From assembly GCF_004114975.1 (NCBI RefSeq), contig NZ_CP030051.1:6448001-6512000 (forward strand): a stretch of DNA of 64,000 bases. The letters are read 5' to 3'. Positions 56,144-64,000 of the stretch are shown one piece after another (position 1 is the first letter of the stretch; each line of letters begins with the position of its first letter). The notes beneath the pieces were generated by a model, which had not been told where the DNA came from, ran no database searches, and saw only the letters and a list, made by a program, of their open reading frames with translations. This DNA comes from Bradyrhizobium guangdongense (GTDB lineage Bacteria > Pseudomonadota > Alphaproteobacteria > Rhizobiales > Xanthobacteraceae). Made by a program: the position numbers and the translations under genes.

Positions 56144-57334
56144 ATGACACAACATGACAACGATCCCGCCTGGCCGGACCACAAACCGACCGCGCTCTTG
56201 GTGCTTGCCGATGGCACGGTGCTGGAAGGCTTCGGTCTCGGCGCCGAGGGCCACGCCGTCGGCGAGGTCTGCTTCAACACCGCGATGACCGGCTATGAGG
56301 AGATCCTCACCGATCCCTCCTATGCCGGCCAGCTCATCACCTTCACCTTCCCGCATATCGGCAATGTCGGTACCAACGAGGAAGACATCGAGACGGTGAA
56401 CATGGCCGCGACGCCGGGTGCGCGCGGGGTGATCCTGCGCACCGCCATCACCGATCCCTCGAACTACCGCGCCACCAAGCATCTCGACGCCTGGCTCAAG
56501 GCGCGCGGTATCATCGGTCTCTCCGGCATCGACACGCGCGCGCTGACCGCGCTGATCCGCAGCAAGGGCATGCCCAATGCCGTGATCGCACACGCCAAGG
56601 ACGGCGAGTTCGACCTGCATGGCCTGAAGGAAGAAGCGCGCGAATGGCCCGGCCTCGAAGGCATGGACCTCGTGCCGATGGTCACCTCCGGCCAGCGCTT
56701 CACCTGGGACGAGACGCCCTGGCTGTGGGACAAGGGATTTGGCCGCCAGGACAAGCCCGAGTTCAACGTCGTCGCCATCGACTACGGCATCAAGCGCAAC
56801 ATCCTGCGACTGCTCGCCGGCGTCGGCTGCAAGGTGACGGTGGTGCCGGCGACGACCTCGTCGGAAGACATCCTGGCGATGAAGCCGGACGGCGTCTTCC
56901 TGTCGAACGGTCCGGGCGATCCGGCCGCAACAGGCAAATACGCGGTGCCTGTCATCCAGGACGTCATCAAGTCGGGCACGCCGACCTTCGGCATCTGCCT
57001 CGGCCATCAGATGCTGGGCCTTGCGGTCGGCGCCAAGACCAAGAAGATGCATCAGGGCCATCACGGCGCCAATCATCCCGTCAAGGACGAGACCACGGGC
57101 AAGGTCGAGATCACCTCCATGAACCACGGTTTTGCCGTGGACGAGGCGACGCTGCCAAAGGGCGCAACGCAGACCCACATTTCCTTGTTTGATGGGTCCA
57201 ACTGCGGCATCCAGCTCGATGGCAAGCCGGTGTTCTCGGTGCAGTACCACCCCGAGGCCTCGCCGGGCCCGCGGGACTCGCACTATCTCTTCCAGCGCTT
57301 CGCCGATCTGATGCGGCAGAAGAAGAGCGCGTAG
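56144..57334 (+). CDS. carA: carbamoyl-phosphate synthase small subunit CarA
   Basis: 396 residues. The N-terminal CPSase_sm domain has GEVCFNTAMTGYEEILTDPSY. The class I amidotransferase domain has GICLGHQMLGLAVG with the catalytic Cys and, near the end, QYHPEASPGPRDS with His and Glu. It transfers amide nitrogen from glutamine to CarB for arginine and pyrimidine biosynthesis. carB lies about 4.4 kb downstream in the same direction, with seven protein genes and a tRNA between. Confidence 0.95.
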   Translation: MTQHDNDPAWPDHKPTALLVLADGTVLEGFGLGAEGHAVGEVCFNTAMTGYEEILTDPSYAGQLITFTFPHIGNVGTNEEDIETVNMAATPGARGVILRTAITDPSNYRATKHLDAWLKARGIIGLSGIDTRALTALIRSKGMPNAVIAHAKDGEFDLHGLKEEAREWPGLEGMDLVPMVTSGQRFTWDETPWLWDKGFGRQDKPEFNVVAIDYGIKRNILRLLAGVGCKVTVVPATTSSEDILAMKPDGVFLSNGPGDPAATGKYAVPVIQDVIKSGTPTFGICLGHQMLGLAVGAKTKKMHQGHHGANHPVKDETTGKVEITSMNHGFAVDEATLPKGATQTHISLFDGSNCGIQLDGKPVFSVQYHPEASPGPRDSHYLFQRFADLMRQKKSA

Positions 57335-57377
57335 GAGCCAAGGACGCCGGCGGACATGGCCGCCGGCGATTACCCCG

Positions 57378-57593
57378 TCACGGACGCATGAACATGAAGT
57401 CCGTGTCGGGATCGCAGTTCTCGGCGATGAAGCGCAGCTCGGCCTGGATGTCGGCCACGGACCTCGTCTCCAGATATTTCGAGATCACGAGATTGAGCAA
57501 GGCGCGGCACACGGCTTCGTGCCCAAGGCCGCTCGTCTCGGCCTCATCGATCGCCGCTGAAAAATGGCGCTGCGCAACATCGGAAGCATACAT
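57378..57593 (-). CDS. small conserved helical protein
   Basis: 71 residues (MYASDVAQRHFSAAIDEAETSGLG...) with RSVADIQAELRFIAENCDPDTDFMFMRP at the end. It is all-helical, and I recognise it as a short alphaproteobacterial hypothetical protein. It is convergent to carA. Function is unknown. Confidence 0.7.
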   Translation of the reverse strand: MYASDVAQRHFSAAIDEAETSGLGHEAVCRALLNLVISKYLETRSVADIQAELRFIAENCDPDTDFMFMRP

Positions 57594-57735
57594 GGCGTTC
57601 CATTCCCTTTCCCGTTGACTTGCTGCCTCCGGCTGCCGGTCTGCGCCTTGATCTCCGTCAAGTCGCGTGCGGGCTCAGGAACAAGGGCGCGCGCGCCGTT
57701 TTGATTCCCTGAATTGTTTTCTGCCGGAGTCTCCC

Positions 57736-58257
57736 ATGTCCGTCGTGCGCGACCATGCCGAACCGCTCGCCATCGTCTTCGAGGATGACGGGCTCGTGCC
57801 GAACAACATTCTCCCCTTCCTGGTCTACCAGGGGGCGCTGACGCTCGATCCAAAGCAGCCCGAACAGACCATCGAAAACCTGTTCGAAACGAACGATTGG
57901 GGCGGCACGTGGCGCAACGGCATTTTCGATTATCTGCACTACCATGCGACCGTGCATGAGGTGCTCGGCGCCGCGCGCGGTCATGCCCGCGTTCGCTTCG
58001 GCGGCGATCGCGGTCAGGAGCTGGAGATCAAGGCGGGCGATGTCGCGATCCTCCCCGCAGGCACCGGGCATCAGTGCATCAAGGCGAGTGAGGATTTCTG
58101 CGTGATCGGCGCGTATCCGCCGGGCGCGAAGATGGAGATCACGCGGCCGACGCCGGAGAACCACGCCGAGGCGTTGGAGACCATTCCGAAAGTCGCGCGG
58201 CCACCCGCCGATCCGGTCACGGGCAAGCACGGCGCATTGATGCGGTTGTGGCGGTAA
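57736..58257 (+). CDS. cupin-domain protein
   Basis: 173 residues. The cupin core has HYHATVHEVLG with metal-binding His and Glu, and GDVAILPAGTGHQCI with the second motif His. It may be a dioxygenase, an isomerase or a metal-binding sensor. GGAG lies before the ATG. It is divergent from the small gene at 57378-57593. Confidence 0.8.
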   Translation: MSVVRDHAEPLAIVFEDDGLVPNNILPFLVYQGALTLDPKQPEQTIENLFETNDWGGTWRNGIFDYLHYHATVHEVLGAARGHARVRFGGDRGQELEIKAGDVAILPAGTGHQCIKASEDFCVIGAYPPGAKMEITRPTPENHAEALETIPKVARPPADPVTGKHGALMRLWR

Positions 58258-58279
58258 GCGACAGCCACGGGTGCCGTAT

Positions 58280-58359
58280 GGTGGGCAAAGGCTTGCGCGC
58301 CGTGCCCACCACATCTATCGATCGCGAAAAATGCGTGGGCACGCTGCGCTTTGCCCAAC
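58280..58359. repeat. degenerate GTGGGCAAAG-type repeat
   Basis: GGTGGGCAAAG at the left is partly mirrored by GCGCTTTGCCCAACG at the right. It belongs to the family at 48972-49073 but is less perfect. It lies between the cupin and Dps genes, which converge here. Confidence 0.6.
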
Positions 58360-58371
58360 GGCAGTGTGCCC

Positions 58372-58896
58372 CTACGCCTCGTTGCCGCCTTCCTGTCGCG
58401 TCGCTTCGAACAGGAACCAGGTCCGACGCTCGGTCTCGTCGATGAAATTCTCCAGGATGCTGGCGCTGGCGACGTCACCGGCGTCGTCACAGACCTCGTG
58501 GGCCTTGCGCATGGCCGCCGCCACGTGCTTGTTGTCCTGCATCAGCTCGCGCAACATCTCGCGCGGCGGAACGTAGTCCTCGTTGTTGTCCTTGATGGTC
58601 TGGAGCTTGGCGACCTGGCCGATCGACTTCAGCGTGGTGCCGCCGATCTTGCGCACGCGCTCGGCGAGCTGATCGGTGGTGGCGAAGATCTGCTCGGAAT
58701 GCTCGTCGAGCAGCAGATGATAATCCCGGAAATGCCGGCCGCTGATGTGCCAGTGGAAATTCTTGGTCTTGAGGTACAGCGCGAAGGCATCGGCCAGAAG
58801 CACGTTAAGCGCCTCGGAAACCTTGCTGACCGCCTGGGGCTGCAGATCGGTGGGGGTGTCGAGATCGGGCGAGACCTTGCTGGGGGCTTTGCTCAC
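58372..58896 (-). CDS. dps: Dps-like ferritin
   Basis: 174 residues starting at a GTG at 58896 with AGGAAGG upstream. The ferroxidase centre is visible in NFHWHISGRHFRDYHLLLDEHSEQIF: His, Asp and Glu positions at the subunit interface. Dps proteins oxidise Fe(II) with peroxide, store iron and condense DNA in stationary phase. The N-terminal 25 residues are disordered and basic. Confidence 0.9.
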   Translation of the reverse strand: MSKAPSKVSPDLDTPTDLQPQAVSKVSEALNVLLADAFALYLKTKNFHWHISGRHFRDYHLLLDEHSEQIFATTDQLAERVRKIGGTTLKSIGQVAKLQTIKDNNEDYVPPREMLRELMQDNKHVAAAMRKAHEVCDDAGDVASASILENFIDETERRTWFLFEATRQEGGNEA

Positions 58897-59001
58897 GGGA
58901 AACCTTCCTGTTAGGACGCGGACATTGACGGCGCGCCGTCGCAGCCCTAACGCAAGGCGGGCAATGCAGTTCCGTGATCGGAACCGCCGGGCGGGAACAC
59001 C

Positions 59002-59703
59002 ATGGACGATTGGATCGACTATTACGACTCGACGCATACGATCTATGTCAGCAAGCTGCATCGCGATCTGCACTTCCAGATCATCGCGCGAGACATCATC
59101 GGCTACATCACCTCGCCCGACGCGACGGTGCTCGACTATGCCTGCGGCGAAGCGCTGTCGGCGAGCCAGGTGGCGTCCGCCTGCGGCCAGCTGATCCTGG
59201 CCGAACCCGCGCCCGGTGTGCGCGGCCGGCTGATCGCGCGGTTTGCGCCCAATACCAAGATCCGCGTCCGCTCCCTCGACGACGTCCGCAAGATGCAGGA
59301 TCAGTCCATCGACCTCGTCGTGATGAACTCGGTCGCGCAATATATGTCGGCGGAAGAGCTCGATGCCGCGCTGCTCAATATCAGGCGGATCTTGAAGCCA
59401 TCAGGCAAGCTGGTGCTCGGCGATATCCTCCAGCCGCATGTCGGCATGTTCAGGGACGTGGCGGCACTGCTCTCCTTCGGACTGCGCAACGGCTTCTTCA
59501 AGGACGCGCTGATCGGCTTGATCAGCACCGCGCTGTCGGATTACCGCCATCTGCGCACGCGCATCGGGCTCCAGCGCTACAGCGAGGAGGAGATGACGGC
59601 CAAACTGAAGGCGGCGGGGTTCGCCAGCCAGCGCGCCGCCACCAATATCGGCCACAATCGCTGGCGCATGACCTTCATCGCCCGGCCGCCGCTGGTGCGT
59701 TAA
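59002..59703 (+). CDS. class I SAM-dependent methyltransferase
   Basis: 233 residues. Motif I is VLDYACGEALSAS near residue 43, followed by LILAEPAPGVR and LVVMNSVAQYMSAEELDAAL and LKPSGKLVLGDIL. The region after residue 150 includes an insertion that probably forms the substrate pocket. The substrate is unknown. It is divergent from dps. A tRNA-like gene follows 54 bases after the stop. Confidence 0.85.
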   Translation: MDDWIDYYDSTHTIYVSKLHRDLHFQIIARDIIGYITSPDATVLDYACGEALSASQVASACGQLILAEPAPGVRGRLIARFAPNTKIRVRSLDDVRKMQDQSIDLVVMNSVAQYMSAEELDAALLNIRRILKPSGKLVLGDILQPHVGMFRDVAALLSFGLRNGFFKDALIGLISTALSDYRHLRTRIGLQRYSEEEMTAKLKAAGFASQRAATNIGHNRWRMTFIARPPLVR

Positions 59704-59757
59704 GCATAAGGACCGCCTGTGGTGGCTTGTCGCATTCCGATCGGACATGATCGCTGC

Positions 59758-59833
59758 GGCCCGGTGGCGGAAGCGTCTACGCGGGAGCGGTGCATCGCTC
59801 TTCATCCTGGTTCAAATCCAGGCCGGGCCTCCA
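59758..59833 (+). tRNA. tRNA-Cys(GCA)-like gene, structurally unusual
   Basis: 76 bases. The acceptor stem GGCCCGG/CCGGGCC, discriminator U (T at 59830), encoded CCA and T-arm CCTGG-TTCAAAT-CCAGG are perfect. The anticodon stem GAGCG/CGCTC surrounds a six-base loop GTGCAT, in which U33 and anticodon GCA fit Cys; U73 also fits Cys. The D-arm GCGGAAGCGTCTACGC lacks the usual GG. A normal loop has seven bases. It may be a decayed or specialised tRNA. Confidence 0.65.
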
Positions 59834-59930
59834 GCCTTCGCTGGCTCCGCCAGCTTCGGCTCGGCAAGCCGCATCGTAGCGAAGGCTGCCGCGGCGAAGC
59901 CCGAAGGGCGAAGCCGGGCGTGGCGCAGAC
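59834..59930. repeat. palindromic repeat downstream of the tRNA-like gene
   Basis: CCTTCGCTGGCTCCGCCAGC pairs with parts of itself (GCTGG/CCAGC), and AGCCTTCGCT is mirrored by AGCGAAGGCT near 59878. Similar units follow tRNA genes elsewhere in Bradyrhizobium, in my recollection. Confidence 0.5.
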
Positions 59931-59933
59931 AGA

Positions 59934-60305
59934 TTAGCCCACCTCAACCACGTCGCACGCCGGCAGCAGCTGCAATCGCTCTGCATCCTTAGCCGCTGAC
60001 TTCAGCACCGCATCGAGCAGACCTGGAAAGCGCGCCTCGAGATCCTCGCGGCGCAGCCGCATGAAGCGGTTGGTGCCCGCGACGCGCGTCAGCATCAGAC
60101 CGCATTCACGCAGTTTGGCGAAGTGATAGGCGAGGTTCGACTTGCCGGCGAGCCCATTGAAGTCGCCGCAGCACAGCTCGCTGCTGACACGTTCCTGCTG
60201 AGCGAGCTGATACACGATTGCCAACCGGATCGGATCGCTCAGGCAATCCAGAACGAGGGGCAGCTCGATCTGCTCACGCGTGGGGTGGGGAGGCGTGCGG
60301 CTCAT
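59934..60305 (-). CDS. ArsR-family repressor of the divergent MFS gene
   Basis: 123 residues with a winged helix: DCLSDPIRLAIVYQLAQQE and KSNLAYHFAKLRECGLM. A CC pair (SELCCGD) might bind a ligand. It is divergent from the MFS gene, and two copies of GTTCAA-N6-TTGAAC lie between them, so it probably represses both genes. Confidence 0.85.
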   Translation of the reverse strand: MSRTPPHPTREQIELPLVLDCLSDPIRLAIVYQLAQQERVSSELCCGDFNGLAGKSNLAYHFAKLRECGLMLTRVAGTNRFMRLRREDLEARFPGLLDAVLKSAAKDAERLQLLPACDVVEVG

Positions 60306-60336
60306 GATCCGGACATCATAACCGTCCGCTCGAAAT

Positions 60337-60354
60337 GTTCAATAGTTCTTGAAC
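60337..60354. promoter_or_regulatory. operator 1, GTTCAA-N6-TTGAAC
   Basis: A perfect inverted repeat of 6-base half-sites, 32 bases upstream of the arsR start. The second copy is 48 bases away centre to centre. Confidence 0.75.
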
Positions 60355-60384
60355 CAATTGACTTCTAAATCGCCACCTTCGATA

Positions 60385-60402
60385 GTTCAATAAACATTGA
60401 AC
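60385..60402. promoter_or_regulatory. operator 2, GTTCAA-N6-TTGAAC
   Basis: The second copy, 17 bases upstream of the MFS start; here the arms extend to 7 bases (GTTCAAT/ATTGAAC). The position would block ribosome loading or RNA polymerase clearance. Confidence 0.75.
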
Positions 60403-60418
60403 ATAAGGATTCCGTCCC

Positions 60419-61588
60419 ATGAGCGTGTTCTGGCTGGCCCTTGGGGCCTTCGCGATCGGCACTGAAAGCTTTGTCATTGCTGGGCTTTTGCCGGAAATCG
60501 CCAATGACCTCTCGATTTCGGTCTCGGCCGCCGGTCAGTTGGTCACCGCCTATGCCCTCACCTATGCCGTGGGCTCGCCGATCCTGGCCGTGGCGCTCAA
60601 CAACATCGACCGTCGCACCGTTCTGGCGCTGGCACTGTCGACCTTCATTGCCGGAAACCTCGCGGCGATGATCGCGTCCAACTACGCCCTGCTGCTGGCC
60701 TCGCGCATGCTGATGGCGCTGGGCTCCGGCCTTTGCATGCCGACGGCGCTCGCAGTCTCCGTGGCAGTCGCCTCTCCGGAGCGGCGCGGCCGCGCGGTGG
60801 CGCTGGTCACTTCGGGCCTCACGGTCGCGACGGTCGTCGGCGTTCCCTTCGGCAATCTCGTCGGCAGCCTGCTCGGCTGGCGTGCGACCTTCGCCATGGT
60901 CGCAATGCTCGGCGCTGTCGCCCTCGCCGGTCTGCTGCTTGGCCTGCCCCGCGGCCTGCCGCGCAATACGGCCTCGCTCGGCGAAAGGCTGGCTGTCGCG
61001 CGCCACCACAATGTCCTGGTCGCGCTTGTGATCACCATCTTATGGGCGCTGGGTGGCTTCACCGTGTTCACGTATTTCGCAGTCCCGCTGCGCGGTCTCG
61101 GCTTCGACGCCTCGCGGATCAGTCTTGCGCTGCTGGTGTTCGGCGCCGCGGCCGCGATCGGGAACATGCTCGGCGGCATCCTGGCGGACCGGCTCGGCAC
61201 GGTCGCGACCGCAGCCCTGGGCCTCGCCGGCATGGCAAGCGCCTTGATCCTCCATTCGCTGGTTCTGAAGCTGATGCCGAGCCAGGCGCATTATGCGGTG
61301 CTCGGCGCGATCTTCCTCTGGGGCCTCTCGGGCTGGGCGTTCTATCCGGCTCAGATCGCCAGCATCATCAGGGTCGAGCCGCAGGCCTCGATGATCGCGC
61401 TCTCGCTCAATGCCTCCGCGATGTACCTGGGCTTCGCCATCGGTGGCGCCTTGGGCGGGGCGGTACTGGCCGCGCTGTCGCCAGACGACCTCGGCTGGAT
61501 CGGCGGAACGAGTGTTGCAGCCTCACTTCTGGTGCACCTCGCCCGTGGCTGGCAGGCGCGGCCGAAACCGGTCAAAATTGCCGGTTGA
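60419..61588 (+). CDS. MFS transporter, DHA1-type
   Basis: 389 residues with twelve hydrophobic spans. The early [30 protein letters not shown] and [10 protein letters not shown] loop match the DHA1 drug/sugar exporter group (YdhP/AraJ-like). It should export small molecules by proton antiport. The divergent ArsR gene with the paired operators implies induction by an effector. A hairpin terminator follows the stop. Confidence 0.88.
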   Translation: MSVFWLALGAFAIGTESFVIAGLLPEIANDLSISVSAAGQLVTAYALTYAVGSPILAVALNNIDRRTVLALALSTFIAGNLAAMIASNYALLLASRMLMALGSGLCMPTALAVSVAVASPERRGRAVALVTSGLTVATVVGVPFGNLVGSLLGWRATFAMVAMLGAVALAGLLLGLPRGLPRNTASLGERLAVARHHNVLVALVITILWALGGFTVFTYFAVPLRGLGFDASRISLALLVFGAAAAIGNMLGGILADRLGTVATAALGLAGMASALILHSLVLKLMPSQAHYAVLGAIFLWGLSGWAFYPAQIASIIRVEPQASMIALSLNASAMYLGFAIGGALGGAVLAALSPDDLGWIGGTSVAASLLVHLARGWQARPKPVKIAG

Positions 61589-61595
61589 TGGGCGT

Positions 61596-61621
61596 TTTTC
61601 GGGGTTTCGCCGCCCCGAAAA
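61596..61621. terminator. hairpin terminator after the MFS gene
   Basis: TTTTCGGGG and CCCCGAAAA form a 9-bp stem around an 8-base loop, starting 7 bases after the stop. Runs of A and T flank both sides, so it could work in both directions. Confidence 0.75.
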
Positions 61622-61672
61622 CTGGTCTAAGACCCACCCGCGCGCGAGGGAAGACCCCGCGCTCTCGCACAA

Positions 61673-61702
61673 GGGGACGCGCGGCAAGCGCGCCCTTTTT
61701 TT
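61673..61702 (+). terminator. terminator/attenuator before carB
   Basis: GGG-A-CGCGC pairs with GCGCG-CCC (one bulged A, loop GGCAA) and is followed by seven T residues at 61696-61702. It ends 28 bases before the carB ATG, so it would stop read-through, or act as a leader attenuator for carB. Confidence 0.75.
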
Positions 61703-61730
61703 GTGCCCAGATTCCAGCCCGCGAGCGGTG

Positions 61731-64000
<2,270 letters not shown>

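Overview
The window looks like a Bradyrhizobium-type alphaproteobacterial chromosome (Rhizobiales). The basis is high-GC coding, Rhizobiales-type RpoD, RpoH and DnaG, a set of tiny proteins and palindromic intergenic repeats that I recognise from that genus, and the housekeeping content (carA, carB, yqeY, dnaG, rpoD, rpoH, an rluD-like gene).

Region 1 (1-8.7 kb) is accessory DNA. It starts with the 3' part of an IS21-family element (istA/istB), then holds small genus-specific genes, a cold-shock protein, a frameshifted IS5-type transposase, a divergent histidine kinase / response regulator pair and several very small membrane or secreted proteins. Region 2 (8.7-13.7 kb) is a mobilisable element remnant: a MOB-P/VirD2-like relaxase with a DUF3363-type C-terminus, about 1 kb of gene-poor DNA with strong hairpins and a candidate oriT, and a large serine recombinase.

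Region 3 (13692-26396) is a second integrated island. It is bounded by a 17-bp direct repeat that is the 3' end, including CCA, of the tRNA-Glu(CTC) gene at 26397-26471. A tyrosine integrase sits next to the tRNA. The island carries a putative phage-like ssDNA-binding protein, an uncharacterised polymerase-like protein, and cargo that resembles a defence locus: an SF1 helicase overlapping a DUF2290 gene, a third unknown gene, a convergent PIN-domain nuclease, and a 572-residue unknown protein divergent from a resolvase. The upstream serine recombinase reads in frame through the distal repeat. Reading the same frame into the tRNA gives a short in-frame ending, so the recombinase element probably abutted the tRNA first and the second island was inserted between them.

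Region 4 (26.5-64 kb) is core chromosome. In order: rluD-like and rpoH, an amidase, a diguanylate cyclase, a poly-lysine micro-protein, a LysE exporter, a response regulator, an SDR, a lytic transglycosylase, DUF305, rpoD and dnaG; then a dimeric-type chlorite dismutase-like protein, N-formylglutamate amidohydrolase, an LVIVD-repeat protein, an ArsR plus two SRPBCC genes, a hybrid kinase, an acyl-CoA ligase, an epoxide hydrolase, yqeY, carA, a cupin, Dps, a methyltransferase, an unusual tRNA-Cys-like gene, an ArsR/MFS divergent pair with paired operators, and carB, which runs off the right edge. carA and carB are about 4.4 kb apart rather than adjacent.
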